Shown here piece by piece: positions 8,387 to 17,245 of a DNA stretch of 64,000 nt. Position numbers and translations under genes: made by a program. The stretch comes from Salirhabdus salicampi (GTDB lineage Bacteria; Bacillota; Bacilli; Bacillales; Alkalibacillaceae). Location of the stretch: assembly GCF_024259515.1 (NCBI RefSeq), contig NZ_JANBWE010000005.1, positions 62,001-126,000 of the forward strand, in the 5' to 3' direction. A model generated the notes under the pieces. That model was not told where the DNA came from. It made no database searches and saw only the letters and a program-made list of their open reading frames with translations. How positions within the stretch are numbered: the first letter of the stretch is position 1; the number at the start of each line of letters is the position of its first letter.

Positions 8387-9046
8387 ATGATAGAAACATT
8401 CATAGATAGTGCTTTTGTGAAAAGTTTGCCTTATTTGTTTGAGGGATTAAAGATAACAGTTAGTATTACAGCAATCGGTCTGTTTTTCGGTATGATTATC
8501 GGTGCGATGGCAGGGTTAGGAAAACTATCAAAAATAAAATTTGTTCGCAACTTTTGGTCTATTTATGTTGAGGTTGTACGGGGTACACCAATTCTGGCGC
8601 AAGCTCTTTTCTTATATTACGGTATTTCGGATATAGGAATAGATATTAGCTCATTTACCGCCGGTGTCATTGCCATTGCAGTAAACGCTGGTGCATACAT
8701 TGCAGAAATTGTCCGTGGAGCAGTATATTCTATCGATAAAGGGCAGCGTGAGGCAGGAAGATCTTTAGGGCTTTCTGAACGTCAAACAATGCGCTTTATT
8801 ATTTGGCCGCAAGCATTTAAGCGGATGATACCGCCTCTAGGTAACCAGTTCATTATTAGTTTGAAGGATACGTCTGTATTCTCGGTTATCGCTGTACACG
8901 ATATTATCTTTATGGGTAAAGAATATTGGAACGCAACATTTGAAATATTTGAGACGCTTGTAATGGTTTGTTTACTTTATTTATGTGTTACGATTCCATC
9001 CGCACTCTTTTTGAACAGATTAGAAAGGAAGATGGATGTTAAATGA
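8387..9046 (+). CDS. Polar amino acid ABC transporter permease
   Basis: Integral membrane subunit of the HisM/GlnP family, 219 residues with about five hydrophobic segments. The cytoplasmic coupling loop is visible as [22 protein letters not shown], the EAA motif that docks on the ATPase. [15 protein letters not shown] and [15 protein letters not shown] are strong family signatures. AAGGAGAGG precedes the ATG at 8387. The stop overlaps the ATPase start by four bases (ATGA). With a single permease gene the transporter presumably uses a homodimer. Confidence 0.93.
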   Translation: MIETFIDSAFVKSLPYLFEGLKITVSITAIGLFFGMIIGAMAGLGKLSKIKFVRNFWSIYVEVVRGTPILAQALFLYYGISDIGIDISSFTAGVIAIAVNAGAYIAEIVRGAVYSIDKGQREAGRSLGLSERQTMRFIIWPQAFKRMIPPLGNQFIISLKDTSVFSVIAVHDIIFMGKEYWNATFEIFETLVMVCLLYLCVTIPSALFLNRLERKMDVK

Positions 9047-9765
9047 TTACAGTAAAAGATTTACACAAGTCGTTCGGTGATTTAGAAGTTTTGAAGGGAA
9101 TCGATGCTGAAATTAAAGAACAAGAAGTTGTATGTGTTATTGGCCCATCCGGTTCCGGAAAAAGTACATTTCTTAGATGTTTAAATCTACTGGAGGAGAT
9201 TACTTCTGGTAGCGTTACAATTGATGGTGAAGAGTTGACAGATCCATCTACAAACATTAACGAACTACGTACGAAAGTAGGAATGGTTTTCCAACACTTC
9301 AACCTATTCCCTCACAAAACAGTCTTGCAAAATATTACGTTAGCACCTGTAAAAGTAAAAGGGCTTTCAGAAGAAGAGGCAAAAGAAGTTGCCCTGCCTT
9401 TACTTGCTAAGGTTGGGCTGGCTGATAAAGCTGATGCCTATCCTGATAGCTTATCAGGTGGGCAAAAACAACGTGTTGCAATTGCTCGGGCACTTGCCAT
9501 GAACCCGAAAGTCATGCTTTTTGATGAACCGACATCTGCCCTTGATCCAGAGTTAGTTGGAGATGTGCTAGAAGTTATGAAAGACTTAGCAAAAGAGGGT
9601 ATGACAATGGTAGTTGTTACCCATGAGATGGGCTTCGCTCGTGAAGTGGGGGACCGTGTCTTGTTTATGGATGAAGGTGTAGTGATGGAGGAAGGAGATC
9701 CAGAGCAAATCTTTGAAAATCCACAAGATCCTCGTACTCAATCCTTCTTAAGTAAAATTCTATAA
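9043..9765 (+). CDS. glnQ: Polar amino acid ABC transporter ATP-binding protein
   Basis: Cytoplasmic ATPase of 240 residues that powers the importer encoded just upstream. Walker A is GPSGSGKST at residues 34-42, the Q-loop lies in [12 protein letters not shown], the signature is LSGGQKQR near 136-143, Walker B is [14 protein letters not shown] near 157-170 and the H-loop is [10 protein letters not shown]. All are intact and typical of the GlnQ/HisP group. Its start overlaps the permease stop (ATGA), so the two are coupled. A hairpin terminator follows. The gene symbol denotes the family; the substrate is unproven. Confidence 0.93.
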   Translation: MITVKDLHKSFGDLEVLKGIDAEIKEQEVVCVIGPSGSGKSTFLRCLNLLEEITSGSVTIDGEELTDPSTNINELRTKVGMVFQHFNLFPHKTVLQNITLAPVKVKGLSEEEAKEVALPLLAKVGLADKADAYPDSLSGGQKQRVAIARALAMNPKVMLFDEPTSALDPELVGDVLEVMKDLAKEGMTMVVVTHEMGFAREVGDRVLFMDEGVVMEEGDPEQIFENPQDPRTQSFLSKIL

Positions 9766-9776
9766 TAATAGCTTAT

Positions 9777-9861
9777 AAAAAATCCCCTGTGTTGTACTGC
9801 CAAAAGGTAAGATTAAATTCTCGCTTTTGGGTCTACAGTACATAAAGGGGATCTTTTTATT
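9777..9861. terminator. Long bidirectional terminator between convergent genes
   Basis: The arms AAAATCCCCT and AAGGGGATCTTTTT, with GTACT/AGTAC inside, form a long interrupted hairpin with a T-run on the plus strand and an A-run at the left. It separates the amino acid transporter operon from the convergent DUF2156 gene. Confidence 0.75.
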
Positions 9862-9881
9862 TCTCTCTATATATAAAGGCT

Positions 9882-10925
9882 TTATACAGTTTCTTCTATC
9901 ATTTCATCATAATGACCTTCGTTAGGTTGTTGATGGATAAGTGTTAATAATTGTATGAACGTTAATGGTAAGAAACTCGAGTGATATGCTATATATTTTG
10001 GCTCCCACGTACATGCAAACTTGTCCTTGAAACGTTTTAGTCCTTTAAAGTTATATCGTTTATTACTCTTTTCATAAATGAAGTGTAATAACTTCTCATA
10101 ATAACTTGCGTTTGCGTCTGTACCCACGTTTGTAAGTGGAGCCATTCCTAAACTGCACTGTTCAAAGTCTTTTTCTTTTGCCCATTTAAAGATATGAACG
10201 AATAATGCCTCCATCGTTCCATTTGGACTGTGAGGGGTTTTACGCATTAAATCTATGCTTATCTTTTTACGATAATTTGTAGCTAAAGTAGCGAAAGCCA
10301 CGATATCACCATTTGGGTCGGTTATAATCCCTAATGGAAAATGTGAAATATAATCCTCTGAAAAGAACGCTACTGAAAAGCTCTTTTCTTGCCTGCTTCC
10401 TAACCATTGTTGCGATATGCTCCTTAATTGGGCGATCGTTTTTTCTGAATAGGGTGGTTCCATAATTTGAAAGGAATACCCACTTCGATTTAACTTATTT
10501 AATGCTGTACGCAAATTTCCTTTACTTTTCCCACGTAAAGAAAAATGATGAAGATTCACGATTGCTTCTTCCCCAATTTTTATAACACGATAACCAGTTT
10601 CAAGGTAATGTGGTATAAACTGCTGGCTTACTTGGTAGAAGAATACGTTACACCCATTTTTTTGACTATATGTTATAAACTGTTTAATACCTTCATAAAA
10701 GAAGAGCGGGTCACCTAGGGGGTCTCCTAATACAAAAAGTTTTTTTCCAATGCGTTTATATAGAATGAGTACTTTTCGTTGTGGATCCCAAAAAAACTCT
10801 TTATCTTTAAGAAAACTAAGATGTGATACATGGTTTCCGCCGTATTTCTTTAGGAATGATTTCAGTGATTGGATATCCTTGTCGTTAACAGGGGATAACT
10901 CCTTGTTATTCCATAGTCTAATCAT
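9882..10925 (-). CDS. DUF2156 / MprF C-terminal-domain protein (GNAT-like)
   Basis: 347 residues resembling the soluble C-terminal domain of MprF (lysylphosphatidylglycerol synthase) without its membrane part. Visible features are a double GNAT-like fold with LFVLGDPLGDP near the N-terminus, a central KGNLRTALNKLNRSGY region and IDLMRKTPHSPNGTMEALF followed by SLGMAPLTNVG, which match the LPG_synthase_C/DUF2156 family. I place the start at ATG 10925 because GAGGAGGAG lies 12 bases upstream; the frame is open further back without an alternative site. Stand-alone members are thought to transfer aminoacyl or acyl groups, but the acceptor is unknown. A lipid-modifying role is inference only. Confidence 0.8.
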   Translation of the reverse strand: MIRLWNNKELSPVNDKDIQSLKSFLKKYGGNHVSHLSFLKDKEFFWDPQRKVLILYKRIGKKLFVLGDPLGDPLFFYEGIKQFITYSQKNGCNVFFYQVSQQFIPHYLETGYRVIKIGEEAIVNLHHFSLRGKSKGNLRTALNKLNRSGYSFQIMEPPYSEKTIAQLRSISQQWLGSRQEKSFSVAFFSEDYISHFPLGIITDPNGDIVAFATLATNYRKKISIDLMRKTPHSPNGTMEALFVHIFKWAKEKDFEQCSLGMAPLTNVGTDANASYYEKLLHFIYEKSNKRYNFKGLKRFKDKFACTWEPKYIAYHSSFLPLTFIQLLTLIHQQPNEGHYDEMIEETV

Positions 10926-11116
10926 GGTCGATGTAGTCTCCTCCTCAAATATCACCTTTATAAAGATAGCACAATATAGTTCCAAAGGAAAAGGGACTTT
11001 TTTATCGGATAATAATTACTATAAAATCAATAAGAAAGAGATAATCTTCTCTTTTAAATTAAATAGAAATGGGAAATGTAATTAAAGGGTACAAAAAAGA
11101 GTTAAGGGGATTCAAC

Positions 11117-11854
11117 ATGGCGGAAAAAGTTGCAATTATTACGGATATTCACGGTAATTATAATGCGTTAAAAGCGGTCTTACATGACATTAATAAGGAT
11201 GAAGATATAGTTCATATTTATTGTTTAGGTGATTTAATTGGAATTGGTCATGAAACAAATGAAGTTCTCTCATTATTGTCCGTACAAAAGAACATTTCCT
11301 TTGTGGCTGGTAACCATGATCAAGCAATTTTAAATATTTTTGCGGGTAAGGAACCTGGAAGTAAGGGAGAAGAAAAAGAACACCATAAATGGATTGCTTC
11401 CCGGTTAGATCCTGCTTACCTACCGATGCTATCTGGTCTTTCGCAAAAGTTATACGCAAATCATAATGGGAAAACGTTTTATTTTACCCATTACCATGTA
11501 AATGAACGGGGTGATTTTTTACCCGTCGATCAAACCCCTTCAGTAAATAAATTAGATGAGTTGTACCGGGAGTCAACCGCGGACATCGTTTGTTTTGGCC
11601 ACCATCACGTTGTTCATCATTTTAAATCGAAAGAACGGCTGTATGTAAATCCAAGCTCATTAGGATGTAATCATAAGCCGTTAGCACCATACGGAGTTGT
11701 TGAATTAGGAGCATTTGGGAATATAAATATATCGTTTCGAGAAGTACCATATGACAATAAAGACTTTTTACTCTCATACGAGCGCTTAAATGTTCCTGGG
11801 AAGGAATTTATTTTAGAAGTTTTTTACGGAAACCAACATTTGCGATATATATAG
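11117..11854 (+). CDS. Calcineurin-like metallophosphoesterase
   Basis: A 245-residue single-domain phosphoesterase. The metal-binding motifs are all present in order: D-I-H-G-N (Asp10, His12), GDLIG (Asp39), GNHD (65-68), a histidine in FTHYHV and GHHH (161-164). ATG 11117 is preceded by AAGGGGA at a good distance. Members of this group hydrolyse phosphomonoesters or phosphodiesters, some being protein phosphatases; the substrate cannot be assigned. It is transcribed alone, divergently from the DUF2156 gene. Directly downstream, on the other strand, lies an ectC relic. Confidence 0.85.
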   Translation: MAEKVAIITDIHGNYNALKAVLHDINKDEDIVHIYCLGDLIGIGHETNEVLSLLSVQKNISFVAGNHDQAILNIFAGKEPGSKGEEKEHHKWIASRLDPAYLPMLSGLSQKLYANHNGKTFYFTHYHVNERGDFLPVDQTPSVNKLDELYRESTADIVCFGHHHVVHHFKSKERLYVNPSSLGCNHKPLAPYGVVELGAFGNINISFREVPYDNKDFLLSYERLNVPGKEFILEVFYGNQHLRYI

Positions 11855-11855
11855 C

Positions 11856-11894
11856 AAAAGACAACCTCTTTCAAACTCCGTGGAAGAGGTCGTC
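11856..11894 (-). terminator. Hairpin downstream of the ectC remnant
   Basis: GACAACCTCTTTC and GGAAGAGGTCGTC form a stem. Only the minus-strand reading has a T-run (TTTT) after it, which puts it just behind the ectC stop at 11898. It probably is the old ectoine-operon terminator, and may also serve the phosphoesterase gene weakly. Confidence 0.5.
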
Positions 11895-11897
11895 AGA

Positions 11898-12115
11898 CTA
11901 TTCATCGTCTTCAACTAAGGGATACACACCGTTTCGTCGTGAACCTCTTTCCCGGTCAAAGGTGGATTGAATGCGCAAACCATGCGCATATCATGTTTAT
12001 CTAGGGCATATATTTTACCTGCTGAAATCACAAAAAGCACCTTACCACTGACAATGTCTCGACTTCACCTTCCCCTTTTATACAATAAAACATCTTCATG
12101 GTGGCTTTGATACCA
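11898..12115 (-). pseudogene. ectC: Ectoine synthase (ectC) remnant
   Basis: Read on the minus strand, three frames together spell an EctC cupin: WYQSHHEDV, then [12 protein letters not shown], then [10 protein letters not shown] joined directly to [13 protein letters not shown] and KEVHDE, and finally [10 protein letters not shown] with a stop at 11898. At least two frameshifts and an internal deletion (the usual residues between LDKHD and the arginine-rich strand are missing) break it. The region upstream of the Trp codon at 12115 no longer aligns. Intact EctC is about 130 residues; some 70 remain recognisable. No ectA or ectB lies nearby. It is a decayed gene, not a functional one. Confidence 0.85.
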
Positions 12116-12229
12116 AAGCTCTCTCCTAAATAAAAATCATGCTCAATTTATAGAAAATTCTGGTTCTTTACCTTATAATAGTTTGAAATACCTTTGAATA
12201 AATACGGTAAGTAAAGGAGACTTCAATTC
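12116..12229. other. Upstream region of the M20 hydrolase gene
   Basis: A short AT-rich stretch, perhaps including more decayed ectC sequence on the minus strand. AAAGGAGA at 12213-12220 is the ribosome binding site for the GTG start at 12230. TATAATAG near 12175 could be a -10 element, but no good -35 partner is visible. Confidence 0.4.
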
Positions 12230-13522
12230 GTGTTACATAAAAAAGACGATTTATATCATAATTTAATGGCTGATTTCGATTACACATTAAATCATTCAGG
12301 TGTATCCGGTAATAGAGTGGCTTCCCGTCTGAATGAGTTATCCTTAATCGGTAAAACAGAGTACGGTGGGTCTTATCGTGTAGGATTTTCTGCTAAAGAA
12401 GCTGAAGCGAAAAATAAAGTAATAGATTGGATGAAAGAAGCGGGGTTAGCCGTAACGACTGATGGTGCGGGCAATGTTTTTGGTAGATTAGAAGGAAAAA
12501 ATCAGTCACTACCTCTCCTGATGTCTGGTTCACACGTAGATAGCGTTCCAAATGGAGGGCATTTTGATGGGCCGTTAGGTGTATTAGCAGCATTAGAAGT
12601 AGTTGAAGCGTGGAAAGAAACTGGCTATACACCAGAACGCACGGTTGAAGTTGTGATTTTTACAGATGAGGAAGGGGCACGCTTCAATGGTGGGTTGTTA
12701 GGAAGTCAGGCCTTTACTGGGCAAAATGATAAAGAAACGATAACAAAGTTAACAGATACAGAGGGGAAATCTTTCTCTGAGGTTCTAGATGAAATTGGCT
12801 TAACAGAAGAAGAATTCTTTCAATCCGAACGGGATCTAACGAAGATAGAAGCTTTTATAGAAGTTCACATTGAACAAGGGAAACGCTTGGAAAAAGAGCA
12901 ACTCCCTGTTGGTATCGTAACAGGTATTGCTGGACCTTGTTGGTTATCTATGAACTTTAAAGGACAAGCAGGTCATGCTGGAAATACCCCCATGGATGAA
13001 AGATGTGACGCCCTCGTTGCTGCCGGAAAGTTTGTAAGTGAGATTCATAATCTACCTCCACGAGTTAGTTCAACGGCAGTAGCAACTGTTGGAAAATTGA
13101 ACGTCAAACCAAATGGGGTAAATGTAATTCCAGGTGAAGTGGACTTAACGGTTGATATTCGTGATATCCATGAGAATACACGTGATCAACTTGTTGGGTT
13201 AATAACCGATGCAGCACAAAGTGTTGCCAAGAAGTACGGCATAAACGTTGCATGGAATGAAACCGTACGAGTTGATCCGTTGTTAATACGAAAGGATCTA
13301 CAACAAAAGTTAGATGCATCGATTGTGGCAAATGGCATAGAACCTTTCTATTTACCGAGTGGAGCAGGTCATGATGCAATGGTCGTTGGGAGAAAAATTC
13401 CATCTGCCATGTTGTTTGTGCAAAGTAAAGATGGTATTAGTCATAACCCGGCAGAATGGTCTTCCTTGAACGATTGTGTTCAGACGATCCATGTTTTAAA
13501 ACACTTCATAGAAAACTACTAA
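12230..13522 (+). CDS. M20-family Zn-dependent hydrolase (N-carbamoyl-amino-acid hydrolase / allantoate amidohydrolase type)
   Basis: Cytoplasmic binuclear-metal amidohydrolase of 430 residues. Metal-site motifs are SGSHVDSVPNGGHFDG (His102), TDEEGARF and HIEQG, followed by the dimerisation lid with GQAGHAGNTPMDER and a C-terminal SGAGHDAM. This pattern is that of the AllC / hydantoinase-carbamoylase group, which hydrolyses N-carbamoyl amino acids or allantoate. GTG 12230 is chosen because AAAGGAGA lies nine bases upstream. It stands alone, with no purine or hydantoin genes nearby to settle the substrate. The gene is intact and ends with a hairpin. Confidence 0.88.
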   Translation: MLHKKDDLYHNLMADFDYTLNHSGVSGNRVASRLNELSLIGKTEYGGSYRVGFSAKEAEAKNKVIDWMKEAGLAVTTDGAGNVFGRLEGKNQSLPLLMSGSHVDSVPNGGHFDGPLGVLAALEVVEAWKETGYTPERTVEVVIFTDEEGARFNGGLLGSQAFTGQNDKETITKLTDTEGKSFSEVLDEIGLTEEEFFQSERDLTKIEAFIEVHIEQGKRLEKEQLPVGIVTGIAGPCWLSMNFKGQAGHAGNTPMDERCDALVAAGKFVSEIHNLPPRVSSTAVATVGKLNVKPNGVNVIPGEVDLTVDIRDIHENTRDQLVGLITDAAQSVAKKYGINVAWNETVRVDPLLIRKDLQQKLDASIVANGIEPFYLPSGAGHDAMVVGRKIPSAMLFVQSKDGISHNPAEWSSLNDCVQTIHVLKHFIENY

Positions 13523-13531
13523 TGATTCATA

Positions 13532-13568
13532 TACGCTGTGCCTAGAATAGGTACGGCGTTTTTCTATA
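13532..13568 (+). terminator. Terminator after the M20 hydrolase gene
   Basis: ACGCTGTGCCT pairs, with wobbles, with AGGTACGGCGT around a five-base loop, followed by TTTTTC. It separates the hydrolase from the riboswitch-controlled operon. Confidence 0.75.
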
Positions 13569-13732
13569 TAAATGGTTTCAAGTCATGGTGACCTACATCT
13601 ATTTTAAAATGGAATTTTATTTCATTCTATAATAATTACCATCATCCTAGAATGAAAAATATGTTAAAATAAAAATAGTGAATATGTACTAGAAATATAT
13701 AAAATATAGAAAGAAATAAAATAATGGTACGA

Positions 13733-13808
13733 TAAAGGCAAACTTGTCGAAAGATGAGGACGCAAAGCCTCAGGTCTAAAGCGGAAGCTAAGATGGCTGG
13801 GTTACCGT
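13733..13808 (+). ncRNA. c-di-GMP-I (GEMM) riboswitch 1
   Basis: The aptamer signature is clear: AAAGGCAAACTTGTC, a GAAA tetraloop, GACGCAAAGCCTC, GGTCTAA, and AGATGGCTGGGTTACCG as the 3' side carrying the tetraloop receptor. These are the conserved positions of class I c-di-GMP aptamers (RF01051 type). It lies 120 bases before the hybrid kinase gene and is followed by a hairpin with T-rich tail, so it controls transcription read-through into the kinase/CheR/GGDEF-EAL operon. Confidence 0.95.
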
Positions 13809-13812
13809 AGGG

Positions 13813-13860
13813 AAAGAGAAGTGACTCCCTTTGCGGGCATTACTTCTCTTTTCATATTTT
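13813..13860 (+). terminator. Riboswitch 1 expression platform (terminator)
   Basis: AAAGAGAAGTGA pairs with TTACTTCTCTTT, with an inner CCC/GGG, followed by TTCATATTTT. An alternative pairing of CCG (end of aptamer) and GGGA with TCCC and CGG in the loop region could act as antiterminator. The T-tract is interrupted, so termination may be partial. Confidence 0.7.
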
Positions 13861-13927
13861 CATTAACGTTCTGAGCTTTGTCTATCATTGTTTTTTATGA
13901 ATATATTTAGAAACGGGGCGTTAGGAG

Positions 13928-16900
13928 ATGTCGGTTAAACGCAGGCTGATTATTGGTTCAGCATCTGTAATGTTTCTATTAGTTGTGCTAGCAACTACAG
14001 CAGTGGTGCTATTAGAAAAATTTAATCATAATATTGAAACAGTTGTTGAGAAAGATTATCAAAAAATTGTTCTACTGAATCGATTGGGAAATGATTTCAG
14101 TTCTTACGTTAAATTAGTAAGAGAGGCTGAATCATTTGAAAATGAATCTGAGACTTTTAAATTTTTGAATGCAGTGGATGAAAAGCGTTCAGATATAGAA
14201 GTTACAATTGCATCGCTGGAAAATGTCATTGTCCAAAGGGAGGCCATTTCTACCTTTAGGAAATTAAAGGTGGAATACCAGAACTATAATAACCTAGTTG
14301 ATCTTTATCTTGCATCAGATAGCAGAGTGAATCGACCATTTTTTAATGAAGAAAGTGTCCGCATTCAAACAGAACTACTTGATAACATCACTCAACTTAC
14401 AAACGTCTATGAACAAGATATGGAAGAGATTACAGAAGAATCTCAAGCGTTATTTGAAAATACAAGAAAAATTATCATTATTTTATCTACGCTAGTAATC
14501 GGTGCCGGTCTTGTGATTGCCATTATAATCATTCGCAATATTACTAAAAACTTAAATCTGCTATTAAATGGAATTGAAGGATTTACATCTGGAAAACTCG
14601 ACCTGACCAAACGATTAAGCGTTAAATCAAAGGATGAATTTGGTAAGTTAGCAGATGCTTTCAATCGTATGATTGACTGGTTACAAGAGAAAACAGACCG
14701 GGAACGTGAAACAGCAGTTTTGAATGAAGAGCAAGCATGGCTGAAATCTAACATTGCCGAAATAACAGTTGAATTGCAAGGGAATCCGGACTTGCAATCA
14801 CTGGCGAAAACATTTGTGTCAAAAGTCACCCCGCTAGTCAGAGGGAATTTAGGGGTCTTATACATTACAGAAGATAGTGATGAAGATGACGCACCTGATT
14901 TAAGGCTAGTGGGTAGTTACGCATATAAAGAACGAAAACATTTATCAGATCGATTCTCCTTTGGTGAGGGCTTAGTCGGTCAAGCTGCGTATGAAAAAGA
15001 AACGATACTTCTTACCGATGTCCCTGATGACTACATTAAAATTAATTCAGGAGTAGGAGAAGCTACGCCATTAAATATCATCGTACTACCACTTATTTTC
15101 AAAGGGAAAGTGCTAGGTGTACTAGAAGTTGCTTCATTCCATCAATTTAAAGAGATTGAGAAAGAATTATTAGAACAATTAACAGATAGTATTGGTATTG
15201 TGATTGAAAATATTAAAGGGCAAATGCGCACCGAAGAGTTGTTAGAAGAGTCGCAAGTTTTAACAGAAGAGCTTCAAACACAAGCAGAAGAATTAGAAGT
15301 TCAACAAAAAGAATTAGAGCAAATTAATGCCGAACTTGAGCAGCAGACAAAGGCTTTAAAAGAATCTGAGCGTGTCCTTCAACAGCAACAGGAGGAGTTG
15401 GAGCATAATAACACAGAGTTAGAAGAAAAAGCCCAACAACTAGCAGAACAAAATCAAAAGTTTGAGCAAAAAAGTCAAGAAGCTGAAAAAGCTAAAGTAG
15501 ATGCTGAAGAGAAAGCGAAACAACTTGAGCTTATATCTAAATATAAATCAGAGTTTTTAGCAAACATGTCTCACGAGCTACGAACTCCGTTAAATAGTTT
15601 ATTAATTTTAGCGAAGCTTCTTTCTGAAAACAAAGAAGGAAACTTCACAGACAAACAAGTAGAATTTGTCAAAACAATCTATTCATCTGGTGCAGACTTA
15701 TTAAATCTCATTAATGATATCCTTGATTTATCAAAGGTAGAGTCCGGGAATATGGAAGTTTATAAAAGCCGCTTCCTATTGAATGATGTGAAACGTTTCG
15801 TGGAAGATACATTTAAACCCGTAGCAGAAAATAAAGGAATCGAGTTTGATGTTCAATTAAGCAACACGTTACCTAAAACAGTATTTACAGATAAAAAACG
15901 ATTTGAACAAATAATAAAGAACCTACTATCAAATGCCTTTAAGTTTACGGAAAGAGGTCATGTAAACTTAAACATTCGGAGGGCAAGTGAACAAGAATTA
16001 CAACAACTAACAGGAGAGGCTTTCCATAACGGTGATGTTACCGTTGCATTCTCCATTTCAGATACTGGTATTGGAATCCCTAAAGATAAACAAGAAATTA
16101 TTTTTGATGCCTTCCAACAGGTAGATGGAACAACAAGTCGAAAGTATGAAGGTACAGGTTTAGGACTTTCCATTAGTCGGGAATTTGCTTCTATGCTAGG
16201 CGGCGACATAAAAGTCGAAAGTATAGAAGGAGAAGGAAGTACTTTCACCCTTTACTTGCCAATCTCTTATGTAGGACCAAACGAAGTAAACCAGCAAGAA
16301 GAGACACCTATTATTGATGCACGAGACGAAATTGCATCCACTCGAATTGCTGATCCTGTTGTCACGGACATACCTCCAATAGAAGATGTCGTATCAGATG
16401 AAGAACTAGTCCGAGAAATGGAGTCCGACCGAAAACGAATTCTTGTCGTTGAGGATGATGCTACACAACGGAACAGTATCGTAGAACTCATCCAAGGAAT
16501 GTATGTAGATATCGTTTCTGTATCTTCAGGGGAAGAAGCATTACAAGAGTTAACCGGCAAATTTTTCGATTGTATGATATTAGATTTAGGTTTATCGAAA
16601 ATGTCTGGTTATGAATTGTTAGAAGAAATCGAGAAAGAAAGCTCGTTACACTATATACCAGTCCTTATTTATACAGGAAGAGACCTATCTTCAAAGGATG
16701 AGTTAAGATTAAAGAAGCATGCGAAAACGATCATTATGAAAGATATTTACTCACCCGAGAGATTGCTTGAGGAAGTATCATATTTGTTAAACAAAAAAGA
16801 TGAAGATTTATCAAATGTGAGTATCGAACATGTTCAAGAAACTTTGCAGGACAATCATTTTGAAGGTAAGAAAATATTAATCGTTGATGATGATATAAGA

Positions 16901-17233
16901 AATGTCTTTGCTTTATCTAATATGCTTGAACATCATGAAATGGAAGTGTTGTTTGCTGAAAACGGAAGAGAAGGAATCGAAACGTTGCAGAGAAATGAAG
17001 ATATCGATCTTGTCTTAATGGACGTCATGATGCCTGAGATGGACGGATACGAAGCGACGCAAAAGATTCGCAGCAACCCTGAATTTAAATCATTACCAAT
17101 CATTGCATTAACAGCAAAGGCGATGAAAGATGATCGGAAAAAGTGTTTAGATGCGGGTGCCTCCGATTATATCGCGAAACCAATTAACAATGATCAATTA
17201 TTATCGTTAATGCGAGTTTGGTTATATAAGTAA
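13928..17233 (+). CDS. Hybrid sensor histidine kinase with two receiver domains
   Basis: 1101 residues. Order: membrane segment (about 8-30), extracellular helical sensor (31-175), second membrane segment (178-202), HAMP (203-255), GAF (about 285-425), a long Glu/Gln-rich coiled coil (430-535), HisKA with His549 in ANMSHELRTPL, HATPase (about 655-780), receiver 1 with Asp886 (ILDLGLSK) and receiver 2 with Asp1032 (LMDVMMPEMDG). All catalytic residues seem intact. It is the first gene after c-di-GMP riboswitch 1 and is followed 12 bases later by a CheR gene, then by a REC-PAS-GGDEF-EAL protein that is the likely output. The signal sensed is unknown. The coiled coil with repeated EELQ/EQQ patterns might be a CheR methylation target (inference). 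Confidence 0.9.
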   Translation: MSVKRRLIIGSASVMFLLVVLATTAVVLLEKFNHNIETVVEKDYQKIVLLNRLGNDFSSYVKLVREAESFENESETFKFLNAVDEKRSDIEVTIASLENVIVQREAISTFRKLKVEYQNYNNLVDLYLASDSRVNRPFFNEESVRIQTELLDNITQLTNVYEQDMEEITEESQALFENTRKIIIILSTLVIGAGLVIAIIIIRNITKNLNLLLNGIEGFTSGKLDLTKRLSVKSKDEFGKLADAFNRMIDWLQEKTDRERETAVLNEEQAWLKSNIAEITVELQGNPDLQSLAKTFVSKVTPLVRGNLGVLYITEDSDEDDAPDLRLVGSYAYKERKHLSDRFSFGEGLVGQAAYEKETILLTDVPDDYIKINSGVGEATPLNIIVLPLIFKGKVLGVLEVASFHQFKEIEKELLEQLTDSIGIVIENIKGQMRTEELLEESQVLTEELQTQAEELEVQQKELEQINAELEQQTKALKESERVLQQQQEELEHNNTELEEKAQQLAEQNQKFEQKSQEAEKAKVDAEEKAKQLELISKYKSEFLANMSHELRTPLNSLLILAKLLSENKEGNFTDKQVEFVKTIYSSGADLLNLINDILDLSKVESGNMEVYKSRFLLNDVKRFVEDTFKPVAENKGIEFDVQLSNTLPKTVFTDKKRFEQIIKNLLSNAFKFTERGHVNLNIRRASEQELQQLTGEAFHNGDVTVAFSISDTGIGIPKDKQEIIFDAFQQVDGTTSRKYEGTGLGLSISREFASMLGGDIKVESIEGEGSTFTLYLPISYVGPNEVNQQEETPIIDARDEIASTRIADPVVTDIPPIEDVVSDEELVREMESDRKRILVVEDDATQRNSIVELIQGMYVDIVSVSSGEEALQELTGKFFDCMILDLGLSKMSGYELLEEIEKESSLHYIPVLIYTGRDLSSKDELRLKKHAKTIIMKDIYSPERLLEEVSYLLNKKDEDLSNVSIEHVQETLQDNHFEGKKILIVDDDIRNVFALSNMLEHHEMEVLFAENGREGIETLQRNEDIDLVLMDVMMPEMDGYEATQKIRSNPEFKSLPIIALTAKAMKDDRKKCLDAGASDYIAKPINNDQLLSLMRVWLYK

Positions 17234-17245
17234 GGAGAATGATGA

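Noticed and set aside
11010-11027. PerR/Fur-like sequence GGATAATAATTACTA
   Set aside because: About four mismatches to the consensus in AT-rich DNA, and the downstream phosphoesterase has no oxidative or metal context.
10750-11085. A plus-strand ORF of 111 codons covering the start of the DUF2156 gene
   Set aside because: It overlaps a well-supported gene on the other strand and has no initiation site.
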